DNA of 64,000 nt from an uncultured Bacilli bacterium (GTDB lineage Bacteria; Bacillota_I; Bacilli_A; RF39; UBA660), in the NCBI GenBank assembly GCA_934130375.1, contig CAKOXW010000002.1:62001-126000 (forward strand), in the 5' to 3' direction. The first letter of the stretch is position 1. Each line of letters opens with the position of its first letter. Below, piece by piece: positions 24,674 through 33,868 of this stretch. The position numbers were made by a program, and so were the translations under genes. The notes under the pieces were generated by a model that was given only the letters and a program-made list of their open reading frames with translations, was not told the origin of the DNA and did no database searches.

Positions 24674-27108
24674 TCTATATCAGTCCTAGAAAGTATATTT
24701 GCAGGTGTTTTTCTTATTGTTTTATAAACAGGTAATAAGCCAAATATTATATTGCATCCAAATATTATTAATAAACTTATTAACATAGTAGTCGGATTTA
24801 ATAAAAATTTTTCATTTAGTAGCGGTAGTTTAGTTATACCAACAAGGATATATGTCATAAATATATAACCTAGCATTGATATAGTAAATGTAATAGCAAG
24901 TATTTCACCTAAAAACATTTTATAAATATCAATCTTCTTAACACCAATTGCTCTTAATATACCAACTTCTTTTATTCTAGATAAGAAAGATGATCTTATC
25001 ATTAAATATATTTCTACTAACGAAATTGTTAATATAATAAGCGCTAAAACAATTGAAGATATTAAACTATCTCTATTTTTATCCATATATATTTCTTTAT
25101 CATAATTATACATATCCTTGATATTAACATTAATATCTTTAAAATAATTAATGCACTTATCTTTATCCTTTGGATAAATTACTATAGTATTACTACTACT
25201 TATTAATTTATACTTTAAGGTATTTTCGTTTGTTAAGAACTTATTAACAGTTTTACTTTCATAGTAACCTACAACTTTTAGTTTCTTATTACCAACAAGG
25301 ATGTTTGTTTCTTTATTTAATGGATATTCAAATGCATTAGTGATATTTACTATTATTTCATAATCTGATAGAGGCATATTTCCTTTTATTAGTTTTATTT
25401 TTTCTTCTACTAGTTTATAATTTATTAATTGTAATTCGCTTTGATCATTATTAAGATATTCTTCTGGTAATAAAAAATCCATGTCTAAGTCAAGAGATAC
25501 ATCATATGTATTTGATAATATATCAATAAATTGTTCTTTATTAACATAAATTGATGGACTTTTTTTATCACTGATTCCTACAATAGTATATGGTTTTAAA
25601 TTTTTAATGGTTACTTGCTTGTCAAGAAATTCTTCTATTTTAGTAATTCCCGCTTGCTTTGCAATATAATTATCCATTGTATTTAATAATGATAATTTAT
25701 CAACAACCACTTCATATTCGTTTGTAGGCATACGACCATATAATATATCATCATTATTAATAGTATCTATACTTGTTAATGAACCTTTAATAATATCATT
25801 TGAATTATAAGTTTGATAAAAATAATTGTATTTTATTTTAAAAGTTACATTTGAATTTGTTGGTAACATATAATCAATAAAATCTAATTTTTCATATTTT
25901 AAATAATTATCTATACTAACTTTATCCAAAGACAAATAATTCTTATTATGAGTTACAAATTTATCATCTTCTACATTTAATACACCTGCAACATTACATA
26001 CTGAATATAAAACAAACATAGAAGATATAAAAAATCCAGATAATAATAATTTTTTAAGTATTGAATAATTCTTTATTTTTGAAAATCCATTTTTTAATAA
26101 AGATACTATGTTAAAAATTGAACTATATTTTAATTTTTGTTTATTCGTTATAATATCATAATCAAAATCATAATTTAAATAACTTTCTTTATTTAACTTC
26201 TTATAATTATCATCTATTAATTCTATAGAAGAATTAGAATCAATAACCTCCACCTTGTTGTTCTTAACTTCAATAAATATATTATTATTCTTAACTATTA
26301 ATTTAATATTAATATGAGTATTAGAATCACTATAATAATCAATATTGACATTATTATTCTCAATAATTGTATGATTTAAATCTTTTAAATATATTCTATT
26401 ATCTATTTTATAATCAAGTTCATTTGAATCATTTTCTACGTCACTTACTATCTTACCGTCTTTTATCTCAATTATTCTTGTTGCATAAAATTCTGCAATT
26501 TCTTTTTCATGAGTTACTAAAATTACTAATTTTTCTTTAGAAATAGATTTTATTATATTCATTATTTCAATAGTATTTTTACTATCTAAATTACCTGTTG
26601 GTTCATCAGCAATTATAATATTAGGATTTTTAACAATTGCTCTTGCAATACCAACTCTTTGCTTTTCGCCACCAGAAAGCATAGCTGCTATTCTTTTTCT
26701 ATATTTATACATACCAACTTTATATAAAACATAATCAACTTTTTTCTTAATTTCTTCTTTATCTTTGATACCAATCATTTTTAAGACAATCGCAACATTA
26801 TCATAAACAGTTAAATCTTCAATTAAATTAAAATTTTGAAATATATATCCTATATTTAAATTTCTAATTTCATCGACTTTAGAACTTCTTACTTTTGTAA
26901 TACGTTTATTATTAATATATATATTTCCACTATTAACTTTATCAAGACCTGAAATTACATTTAAAAGAGTTGTTTTACCGCAACCTGATGGCCCAAGTAA
27001 GGCTGTAATCCCAGTTTCTCCTAATTCCAAGGAAGTATTATTAATTACATGAATTTGATTTTTTCTATTTTTATTAAAATATTTATTAACATTATCAAGT
27101 ATTATCAT
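24670..27108 (-). CDS. ABC transporter, ATPase fused to MacB/FtsX-type permease (second of pair)
   Basis: 812 residues. ATPase: Walker A GPSGCGKT (39-46), signature LSGGEKQR (about 140), Walker B IIIADEPTGNLDS, His switch VTHE. A polar, beta-rich segment of about 100 residues (225-330) links it to the permease: one helix near 350, a large extracytoplasmic domain, and three helices at the end, the MacB/FtsX layout. Such fusions usually export or extract peptides and lipoproteins, or remove antimicrobial peptides. ATG 27108 has AGGAGGTGTGAT and lies one base after the stop of the first ABC gene, so the two probably form a heterodimer. Confidence 0.85.
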   Translation of the reverse strand: MIILDNVNKYFNKNRKNQIHVINNTSLELGETGITALLGPSGCGKTTLLNVISGLDKVNSGNIYINNKRITKVRSSKVDEIRNLNIGYIFQNFNLIEDLTVYDNVAIVLKMIGIKDKEEIKKKVDYVLYKVGMYKYRKRIAAMLSGGEKQRVGIARAIVKNPNIIIADEPTGNLDSKNTIEIMNIIKSISKEKLVILVTHEKEIAEFYATRIIEIKDGKIVSDVENDSNELDYKIDNRIYLKDLNHTIIENNNVNIDYYSDSNTHINIKLIVKNNNIFIEVKNNKVEVIDSNSSIELIDDNYKKLNKESYLNYDFDYDIITNKQKLKYSSIFNIVSLLKNGFSKIKNYSILKKLLLSGFFISSMFVLYSVCNVAGVLNVEDDKFVTHNKNYLSLDKVSIDNYLKYEKLDFIDYMLPTNSNVTFKIKYNYFYQTYNSNDIIKGSLTSIDTINNDDILYGRMPTNEYEVVVDKLSLLNTMDNYIAKQAGITKIEEFLDKQVTIKNLKPYTIVGISDKKSPSIYVNKEQFIDILSNTYDVSLDLDMDFLLPEEYLNNDQSELQLINYKLVEEKIKLIKGNMPLSDYEIIVNITNAFEYPLNKETNILVGNKKLKVVGYYESKTVNKFLTNENTLKYKLISSSNTIVIYPKDKDKCINYFKDINVNIKDMYNYDKEIYMDKNRDSLISSIVLALIILTISLVEIYLMIRSSFLSRIKEVGILRAIGVKKIDIYKMFLGEILAITFTISMLGYIFMTYILVGITKLPLLNEKFLLNPTTMLISLLIIFGCNIIFGLLPVYKTIRKTPANILSRTDID

Positions 27109-27109
27109 A

Positions 27110-29320
27110 TCACACCTCCTCATTAAATGTTTTTATTGCTGATTTTTTAAATATTGATTTACCAAATTTTAAAGAAATTATTAAGGAAATTATAAATAGG
27201 ATACCATACAAAATAATATAATCACTAAATTTCAAATAATCTGTTAATTTATTTAAATAAGGAAAATCAATAATTTTATTGTTTACTAATATAATAATTA
27301 CTAAAATTAGTAAATATGAAATATTTAGAATGGTATTAAGTTCAATATTTATTAACATTTTAACATCCTTTTTTGAACATCCAAGCATTCTTATAATTGA
27401 AAAATAAATATTTCTTGATTTTAATATTATTTTTATGATAAAGTATGAAATAAAAAATAATGCTACTAAAGCGATTACTAAAGCAATTGCTTTAAACAAA
27501 TTAACAAATACTCTTACATCTTGAAGTAAATCAACGGTAGTATCTTTTACATATAGTGTAGAATAGCCCATATTATTTAATTCTTTTATAGTGCTTTTTA
27601 CATTTTTTACATTTTTTACAAAAACACTACTTTGATAATTTCCTTTGTTAAATAATGAATAATAATCATCTTCATTTATAAATATATAACCACCATAACT
27701 ATCATAATTATTATATCCAGTTAATTCTTCTATATTTTCTTTACTATATGATTTTACTATATTTAATTCTATTTTATCTTTATAATAAATATTGCTAACA
27801 TTTACAATTAAATTTTTACATTTAAAATTGTCACAATTATTATTTAATTGTTCACTTATAATAGCTTCATTTTTTTTAACCTTACTACTTGGATATATAG
27901 TATTGTACCTTGAATTTTGTTCTGATTCTAAGTCAATATTATCTATAGATATGTTAATATCACTATATAATCGATTAATTGATTTTGAAATATTATCAAT
28001 ATCATTTTCAATTAAATAAAAAGTCACATCATCAGAATAATTACTATCTTCTATATATTTTATCCCTGTTATTTTTAAATCATAAGTTAATACTGATCCT
28101 ACACTATTTTCAATTTCTAATTTTAATGATTTATTTAATAAACCTTGATTATTATAATAACTATTTTTAGGAATTCTTAAAACAATTTCTCCTTGTTTTT
28201 CTGGGATAATACCTTCATCTAAATTATCATTAAATTTAGTTAAGTTAGCAACATTTCCCCATAAATATATATTATCATTCGATAAAGAAAATTTAGTATC
28301 AAGCAATAAATCCTTTTTAATTATATAATTAATATTTTTTATATTTGATATTTTATTATAGTCATCCTCTTCAATTTCGCTTAAATCTTTTTTCTTAATA
28401 ATTATTCTAGTATCTGATAAATCATTGAAAAATTTGTTAAATCCAAGATTGGAATCTTCGTAATTAGAATTTTTTGAAGCAGTATACACACTTATTACCG
28501 CCAAGGTTAAAAATGAATATACGATTAATAAAAGCAAAAACTTTGGTATTACATTGAATGTATTTCTAAATGATAATTTAAATTTGTCTTTTAAAGTAAG
28601 TACACCAAAATTAGTTTCTTTATATTCATTATCCTTATCTACATGAGTAATTGTAGTGTCTTCTAGTATTCTACCATCATACATTTTTATTCTTCTTGTT
28701 GCATACTTTTCTACTTGTTCATAGTTATGTGTAACAATTATTACTAGTTTTTCTTTTGATAGTGAATATAATAGTTCAATTATTTCACTTGCTGATTTAG
28801 AATCTAGATTACCAGTTGGTTCATCTGCAACAATGATTGGAGTATTTTTAGCAAGCGCTCTTGCAATTGCAACTCTTTGCTTTTGACCACCTGATAATTT
28901 GGCAGCCTTAGTATTTTTATATTTTGTAAGTCCAACTTTATCAATTAAGGTATTTATTTCTTCTTTCATATTGGTTTTATCTAAATTATTAACCAAATAT
29001 ATAAGTTCTATATTTTGATATACAGTATAACTATTAACTAGATTAAAGTTTTGAAATATATTTGCAATATATTTTTTTCTATATTCTTCAAAATCATTAT
29101 CTGAGTAATAACTAGTTTCTTCACCATTAATATACATTTCTCCTTCTTCATAACTATCAAGACCTGAAATTACATTTAATAATGTTGATTTACCACTTCC
29201 ACTTTCACCAGTAATAACAACAAATTCACCCATATTCAAGTTTAAATTGATTTTACTAAAACCAGATGCGACTACTCCTTTATTATAATAAAACTTAGAA
29301 ACATTTTTTAATCTTAACAT
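27110..29320 (-). CDS. ABC transporter, ATPase fused to FtsX-type permease (first of pair)
   Basis: 736 residues. Walker A GESGSGKST (38-46), LSGGQKQR (about 142), IIVADEPTGNLDSKS and VTHN mark an intact ATPase in the first 225 residues. Then come one helix (about 260-285), an extracytoplasmic region of about 330 residues, and three terminal helices. First gene of a three-gene operon with a second ABC fusion and murI. AAAGGAGGATAT precedes the ATG. The substrate is unknown; neighbouring murI hints at envelope work, but this is only context. Confidence 0.85.
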   Translation of the reverse strand: MLRLKNVSKFYYNKGVVASGFSKINLNLNMGEFVVITGESGSGKSTLLNVISGLDSYEEGEMYINGEETSYYSDNDFEEYRKKYIANIFQNFNLVNSYTVYQNIELIYLVNNLDKTNMKEEINTLIDKVGLTKYKNTKAAKLSGGQKQRVAIARALAKNTPIIVADEPTGNLDSKSASEIIELLYSLSKEKLVIIVTHNYEQVEKYATRRIKMYDGRILEDTTITHVDKDNEYKETNFGVLTLKDKFKLSFRNTFNVIPKFLLLLIVYSFLTLAVISVYTASKNSNYEDSNLGFNKFFNDLSDTRIIIKKKDLSEIEEDDYNKISNIKNINYIIKKDLLLDTKFSLSNDNIYLWGNVANLTKFNDNLDEGIIPEKQGEIVLRIPKNSYYNNQGLLNKSLKLEIENSVGSVLTYDLKITGIKYIEDSNYSDDVTFYLIENDIDNISKSINRLYSDINISIDNIDLESEQNSRYNTIYPSSKVKKNEAIISEQLNNNCDNFKCKNLIVNVSNIYYKDKIELNIVKSYSKENIEELTGYNNYDSYGGYIFINEDDYYSLFNKGNYQSSVFVKNVKNVKSTIKELNNMGYSTLYVKDTTVDLLQDVRVFVNLFKAIALVIALVALFFISYFIIKIILKSRNIYFSIIRMLGCSKKDVKMLINIELNTILNISYLLILVIIILVNNKIIDFPYLNKLTDYLKFSDYIILYGILFIISLIISLKFGKSIFKKSAIKTFNEEV

Positions 29321-29410
29321 ATATCCTCCTTTATTATTTATTATTCCATTTAGATATTTTTAATCCTCAATTATTTTGTACTTATTTATATTATACACGA
29401 AAAATAAATA

Positions 29411-29441
29411 AAAAAAAATATGTAGGTTTTATCCTACATAT
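29411..29441 (-). terminator. Terminator of the rpsF-ssb-rpsR operon
   Basis: ATATGTAGG / CCTACATAT hairpin overlapping the rpsR stop, followed by nine Ts on the minus strand. Confidence 0.88.
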
Positions 29442-29647
29442 GGTATTAGTGCCATGTGACGAGCCTTCTTAACTTCGTTAGCAACAACTCTTTGATGCTT
29501 AGCACAAGTTCCAGTAACTCTTCTTGGTAATATTTTACATTTTTCTCTATCAATGTATTTCTTTATATTATCTACATCTTTATAGTTAAGTTCTTTACCA
29601 GCACATAATTGACAAACTTTTTTCTTTTTTCTATAAAATTCTGCCAT
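29429..29647 (-). CDS. rpsR: 30S ribosomal protein S18
   Basis: 72 residues with the usual core: YKDVDNIKKYIDREKCKILPRRVTGTCAKHQR. It binds S6 and the central domain of 16S rRNA. Cys15 and Cys18 (KKVCQLCAGK) make a zinc-type S18 variant likely, with CAKH later in the chain. Third gene of the operon after rpsF and ssb. Confidence 0.97.
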   Translation of the reverse strand: MAEFYRKKKKVCQLCAGKELNYKDVDNIKKYIDREKCKILPRRVTGTCAKHQRVVANEVKKARHMALIPYVG

Positions 29648-29659
29648 AATTGTCCTCCT

Positions 29660-30115
29660 TTAAAATGCGATATCATCATCGCTTAATTCTATTGTGTCAC
29701 CAAAGTCTATATATGGTTCATCAGAAACATTTGTACTTGGTGCATCTGTATATTCAATATCATTAGATACATCTGGCATAGGAGCATTTGATTTTTGTCC
29801 CTTAGTTTCTAGGAATTCAAAATTATCTGCTACAACTTCTGTTACATATACTTTCTTGCCATCAGCACCATCATAATTTCTAGTTTGAATTCTTCCTTCT
29901 ATTGAAATTAAACTTCCTTTAGTAAGGTATTTCTTAGCTGTTTCAGCTTGTTTTCTCCACATAACAATATTTATAAAGTCAGCTTCTCTAACACCATTTT
30001 GATTTTGAAATGGTCTATTAACTGCTAGAGAAAAAGTTGCTGAAGGAATATTGCTTGATGTGTATCTAAGTTCTGGATCCCTTGTTAAGCGTCCAATTAA
30101 AACTACTTTGTTCAT
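29660..30115 (-). CDS. ssb: Single-stranded DNA-binding protein
   Basis: 151 residues. OB fold 1-105 beginning MNKVVLIGRLTRDPELRYTSS, and a flexible tail ending in the acidic tip DDDIAF that recruits repair and replication proteins. The usual last residues are DDDIPF; Ala replaces Pro here. It coats ssDNA during replication and repair. Operon rpsF-ssb-rpsR as in Bacillus. Confidence 0.97.
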   Translation of the reverse strand: MNKVVLIGRLTRDPELRYTSSNIPSATFSLAVNRPFQNQNGVREADFINIVMWRKQAETAKKYLTKGSLISIEGRIQTRNYDGADGKKVYVTEVVADNFEFLETKGQKSNAPMPDVSNDIEYTDAPSTNVSDEPYIDFGDTIELSDDDIAF

Positions 30116-30129
30116 AAATTACCTCTTTC

Positions 30130-30411
30130 TTATAACTTTATTGTAATATGACGGATTATATCTTCACTTAGATTTGCAAGACGAGTAAATTCCTTACTTG
30201 CTTTATTATCTTTTGAACTAATTTCATATAAATAATAGTAACCAGTTTTAAACTTATTAATTTCATATGCTAGTTCTCTTGAACCCATATCTTTAGAAGA
30301 TTCGATTTTAGCACCATTCTTAGTAAAAACATCTTCAAATCCCTTTACAACCTTCTTAAGGTCAGCATCTTCAAGATTTGGTCTTACGATAAACATAATT
30401 TCGTATTTCAT
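30130..30411 (-). CDS. rpsF: 30S ribosomal protein S6
   Basis: 93 residues: MKYEIMFIVRPNLED and the central GSRELAYEINKFKTGYYYLYEI are standard. It forms a heterodimer with S18 on the 30S platform. A longer frame begins at 30471, but AAAGGAGGATATT lies before ATG 30411 and the extra residues would come from the structured leader. Confidence 0.96.
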   Translation of the reverse strand: MKYEIMFIVRPNLEDADLKKVVKGFEDVFTKNGAKIESSKDMGSRELAYEINKFKTGYYYLYEISSKDNKASKEFTRLANLSEDIIRHITIKL

Positions 30412-30480
30412 AATATCCTCCTTTCGGTCTAATCGGCTTTTCACATAAGAAAAGCAAGGAGTAAAATTCATTACTCGGAA
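30412..30480 (-). promoter_or_regulatory. Structured rpsF leader, candidate S6:S18 autoregulatory element
   Basis: Minus-strand leader with two clean hairpins: GAGTAA-TGAATT-TTACTC and GCTTTTC-TTATGT-GAAAAGC. They are followed by CCGATTAGACCGAAAGGAGG, so the ribosome site lies next to a CCG-containing single strand. Bacterial rpsF leaders often bind the S6:S18 dimer through a CCG loop, which represses the operon. The match is by position and motif, not by alignment. Confidence 0.45.
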
Positions 30481-30557
30481 GTATTATACAACAAATATTA
30501 ATTTTGTACAACAATTTTTAAAAAAAAGACAAATACTAATATGTATTTTGTCATTTA

Positions 30558-30644
30558 TTAACCATTCATTATCCTTAGAGTAGTATAGATGGCAATTGAT
30601 AACACAAAAAGAGACATTAAAATAATAATCATACGCTTTTTCAT
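30558..30644 (-). CDS. 28-residue single-pass hydrophobic peptide
   Basis: Short gene with its own promoter and a GGAGGG ribosome site six bases before ATG. It encodes a basic start (MKKRM), one membrane span (IIILMSLFVLSIAIYTTL) and the tail RIMNG. Size and shape fit a small membrane regulator or a type I toxin-like peptide, but no antisense RNA is evident and I assign no function. Confidence 0.5.
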   Translation of the reverse strand: MKKRMIIILMSLFVLSIAIYTTLRIMNG

Positions 30645-30661
30645 AAGCCCTCCATATACTC

Positions 30662-30690
30662 AATATAGCAAATAAATTTGAAATTGTCCA
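30662..30690 (-). promoter_or_regulatory. Promoter of the 28-residue peptide gene
   Basis: Minus strand TGGACA (30690-30685), 17-base spacer, TATATT (30667-30662). It lies between the upstream gene's stop and the small gene. Confidence 0.65.
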
Positions 30691-30693
30691 GTT

Positions 30694-31542
30694 TTATAAC
30701 TGTTTTGTACCTGCTAAAATACTTTCGTAATCACTGAATATATTTATTCTTGAATTAGTTTTATAAGTATTAATTATAAATTTATATAGATTTAAAAGCG
30801 CTAATTTCTCTTCATTTGATGCGAAAATCTTATTTAGATTTTCTTTACTATCAATTAATATTTGTGTTGGTAGTACTAATTCTTGATTTAAAAAGAATTT
30901 ATCAAAATTATCTGGTGCGATTAATGTTTCAGGCACGTGCATACCACAACCTTCATCAAATTTAAGACCCATCATAAAGTAAGGTGTAACCGCTTCATTA
31001 CTTTGAGTAAATAAAAATTTTGTTGAACCAGGTCCGAAAGTTGTTTGAATATTACTTTCAAAAGTAGACTTATCAAAGTTTATGCAACCAAAATTAAATT
31101 TATCAAATGCTGATAGACTTAGAAACATTTCACTTTTAGCAAGTGATTTATAGTAGTTCATGATTTTATACTTTTTTGGATTAGCATCGTTATTTATAAC
31201 ATCATCGGCTCTATCAATTATACGGCCAAGAACTTCATAAGAATTCTTTTTATCACCCTTTTTATATCCAAGAACTTCTTCCATTGCTACCTCAGCATAT
31301 TCAGAAGTTAACCCTTTAAAGTCTATTCCAAGTAAATGACATAAGTTTCTACTCAAAAGTGAAAAATCAATCTCTTCACCATCAGAAAATATAAAACTAA
31401 ATGTTTTATCAGCATATACTTCCTTATAAGTTTCTAAACACTTCTTTAAATATTCCATCACGTTAATAGCATAATTCTTACCAGGAAATGGTACAGCCCT
31501 TGGATAACTAGAAACATATTGTAATTCTTTTTTACTTATCAT
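30694..31542 (-). CDS. Unassigned protein, possibly PBECR4-like
   Basis: 282 soluble residues, no signal or membrane helix. The stretch TFSFIFSDGEEIDFSLLSRNLCHLLGID (about 42-70) resembles the 'F.LSNGE...HLLGL' strand-helix of PBECR4-type nuclease-fold domains, and the region after 140 (LSLSAFDKFNFGCINF...KFLFTQSNEAVTPYFMMGLKFDE) would be the rest of a beta-rich core. The match is weak and from memory. No toxin or antitoxin neighbour is seen. AGAGGGGATT precedes the ATG. It is probably an ordinary chromosomal gene of this lineage. Confidence 0.45.
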   Translation of the reverse strand: MISKKELQYVSSYPRAVPFPGKNYAINVMEYLKKCLETYKEVYADKTFSFIFSDGEEIDFSLLSRNLCHLLGIDFKGLTSEYAEVAMEEVLGYKKGDKKNSYEVLGRIIDRADDVINNDANPKKYKIMNYYKSLAKSEMFLSLSAFDKFNFGCINFDKSTFESNIQTTFGPGSTKFLFTQSNEAVTPYFMMGLKFDEGCGMHVPETLIAPDNFDKFFLNQELVLPTQILIDSKENLNKIFASNEEKLALLNLYKFIINTYKTNSRINIFSDYESILAGTKQL

Positions 31543-31655
31543 AATAATCCCCTCTTTTTACGAACATATTATACATATTTTAATAAATTTGTCAAATTTG
31601 TGTATTTTTTGTTACATTTCATAAAAAAATAATTTATACTTAAATTGGTGATTAT

Positions 31656-32246
31656 ATGGATGTTTCAAAATTAAAAAAGGATAAAATTAAAGATGCAATT
31701 AACTCAATAATTACAGACTATGGATTTTTAAATGATGAAATTGATAAAGAAAATATAAAAAACATTTCACTTAATGTTAATAAATTACCAGTTAGTGACT
31801 TAGAAAGATTATTAACACCATACATAAAAAGAATATGGGATTATGAACTTTCAAATGGAGAATATCATATTATTTCATGGAATAAAAACGCAACTCCACC
31901 AACAAGAAAACATCTTACTTTTGCTACTATAAGTAAGGGCAATGACATCATGTCATTTTGTAATTCCGATAATGGAATTGAATATCAAATTACTTATGAT
32001 GCAATAATTGGGGGATGTATAAAAGATGGTGCAACTATTATTGAGGATAAATCTAAAAAATCAGATTTTACTATATATGAATATGATGATAAAGTAGTTA
32101 ATTCTTATAATTTAGATACTAAAATAATAACACCAATGCAATTAGTTAGAGGATGTAACTCTGGTTATAAAAGTAATCATAATGAATTAGTATTAGATAG
32201 TTCTAAGATAAAAGAAATCGGTTTATATGAAAAAAAGGTCAAATGA
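31656..32246 (+). CDS. Unknown soluble protein (196 residues)
   Basis: A plus-strand gene among minus-strand genes, with TTGGTGATTAT before the ATG and a terminator at its stop. The protein has a helical, charged N-terminus (1-70) and a beta-rich C-terminal part with GNDIMSFCNSDNGIEYQITYDAIIGGCIKDGATIIEDK. There is no signal peptide or membrane span. I do not recognise the family and see no catalytic motif. The neighbours (PBECR4-like candidate, DUF308) give no clear role. Confidence 0.6.
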   Translation: MDVSKLKKDKIKDAINSIITDYGFLNDEIDKENIKNISLNVNKLPVSDLERLLTPYIKRIWDYELSNGEYHIISWNKNATPPTRKHLTFATISKGNDIMSFCNSDNGIEYQITYDAIIGGCIKDGATIIEDKSKKSDFTIYEYDDKVVNSYNLDTKIITPMQLVRGCNSGYKSNHNELVLDSSKIKEIGLYEKKVK

Positions 32247-32253
32247 CCTTTTT
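32229..32253. terminator. Bidirectional terminator between the unknown plus gene and DUF308
   Basis: AAAAAGGTCA / TGACCTTTTT with a two-base centre, overlapping the plus-strand stop and ending at the minus-strand stop. Confidence 0.85.
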
Positions 32254-32764
32254 ATTTTATTACCTTAACCTTCTTAGGCTTAGTCATATAAAATTCTAGT
32301 ACATCTAGTGAAGAAAATACTATTAAGAATATTCCTATTATTCTTATCATAGCCTTTGCACCACTAAATGGATTAATAACAAGCACTATACCTAGTATTA
32401 ACATTACTACATTTGCAATCATTGGAACCAACCAATCTTTTCTATTACCACTCATCATGGCAGATACAAATTGTAATTTCGCAATACTATTAATTATCAT
32501 TATAGTACCAAGTATAAATGGGACTATTCCTGCAATTGTTTCTGGACTTGCAATAAATACAATTCCAAGTAAAGCTATTAATATTCCATATACCATTTCA
32601 TTTTTATTAGTCTTTGTAGAATTATATATTATGTATCCTCCAAATAGAGCAATTAGTATTCCTACAATTCTAAGTATTGTAGTTATTGCACCACCTGGTA
32701 TAAATAGAAGTATAATTCCAAGAGTAAATAAACCCGCTGATGCGATTAAATCATATTTTTTCAT
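32252..32764 (-). CDS. DUF308 (HdeD-like) membrane protein
   Basis: 170 residues with six short helices in three pairs, a pattern of internal repeats typical of DUF308/HdeD: LFTLGIILLFIPGGAITTILRIVGILIALFGGYIIY, then LLGIVFIASPETIAGIVPFILG, then LILGIVLVINPFSGAKAMIRIIG. HdeD is linked to acid stress in enterics; in Firmicutes the role is unknown. The start overlaps the ychF TGA by four bases, so it is co-translated with ychF. Confidence 0.82.
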   Translation of the reverse strand: MKKYDLIASAGLFTLGIILLFIPGGAITTILRIVGILIALFGGYIIYNSTKTNKNEMVYGILIALLGIVFIASPETIAGIVPFILGTIMIINSIAKLQFVSAMMSGNRKDWLVPMIANVVMLILGIVLVINPFSGAKAMIRIIGIFLIVFSSLDVLEFYMTKPKKVKVIK

Positions 32765-33858
32765 TTATTAAATCTGAAATGACAGATATCCCCATCCTGC
32801 ATTTCATACTCCTTTCCTTCAAGTCTCATTTTACCACTTTCTTTAACCTTTGTTTCATTTCCACACTCGATTAAATCATCATAACTCATTACTTCTGCTT
32901 TTATAAAGCCCTTTTGAAAGTCAGTATGTATAATTCCTGCACATTCTGGTGCTTTCATTCCTTTTTTAAATGTCCATGCTCTAACTTCATCAGTTCCAAC
33001 TGTAAAGAAAGTTCTTAAACCAAGAAGTGAATATGTAGATTTTATTAAACTATCTAATCCACTTTCTTTTATACCCAATTCATTTAAGAATAAAGTTCTT
33101 TCTTCATCATCTAAGGATGATATTTCACTTTCAATCTTAGCACACATTTCTATTACATCTGCATTATCTTTAAGTGCATAATCTCTTACTAATTTAGTAT
33201 ATTCATTTTCTAAACCAATATCACTTTCTTTTATATTTGCTATATAAATAATTGGTTTACTAGTTAATAAGTTAAATGACTTAATCATTTTTTCTTCTTC
33301 AGGTGTAAACTTTAGTCTTCTTACTGGAATATCATTAGTAAGAGCATCATTAATTGTATTTAATAATGTTAATTCTTTTAATGCTTCCTTATCTTTCGTA
33401 GTTTGTGCTTTCTTTTCTATTTTAGAAATTCTATTTTGAATAACTTCTAAATCTGCAAGAGTAAGTTCAATATTAATTATTTCAATATCTCTTATCGGGT
33501 CAGCATTACCCTCAACATGTATTACATTTGGGTCATTAAAACATCTAACTACTTCACATATTGCATCTACTTCTCTAATATGCGATAAAAACTTATTACC
33601 AAGTCCTTCTCCTTTAGAAGCACCCTTTACTAGACCTGCAATATCTGTAAATTCAAATGTTGTTTTAATTAATTTCTTAGGATCATACATCTTGTTTAAA
33701 ACATCTAACCTATTATCAGGTACCATAACTGTCCCAACATTAGGTTCAATTGTTGCGAAAGGATAATTCGCTATTAAAATATTATTTTTAGTAATTGCAT
33801 TAAACAATGTACTTTTTCCTACATTAGGAAGCCCTACTATTCCTGCTGTTAAACTCAT
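32761..33858 (-). CDS. ychF: Ribosome-associated ATPase YchF (OLA1 family)
   Basis: 365 residues. G1 GLPNVGKST (8-16), G3 DIAGLVKGASKGEG, and a G4 motif that reads NIKE in place of NKxD, which is why the family prefers ATP to GTP. The C-terminal TGS-like domain holds FFTVGTDEVRAWTFKKG. It binds the ribosome and affects stress responses. It sits upstream of DUF308 and downstream of an AbgT transporter in the parAB-DUF951 block, as in many Firmicutes. Confidence 0.96.
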   Translation of the reverse strand: MSLTAGIVGLPNVGKSTLFNAITKNNILIANYPFATIEPNVGTVMVPDNRLDVLNKMYDPKKLIKTTFEFTDIAGLVKGASKGEGLGNKFLSHIREVDAICEVVRCFNDPNVIHVEGNADPIRDIEIINIELTLADLEVIQNRISKIEKKAQTTKDKEALKELTLLNTINDALTNDIPVRRLKFTPEEEKMIKSFNLLTSKPIIYIANIKESDIGLENEYTKLVRDYALKDNADVIEMCAKIESEISSLDDEERTLFLNELGIKESGLDSLIKSTYSLLGLRTFFTVGTDEVRAWTFKKGMKAPECAGIIHTDFQKGFIKAEVMSYDDLIECGNETKVKESGKMRLEGKEYEMQDGDICHFRFNK

Positions 33859-33868
33859 AAACTCCTCC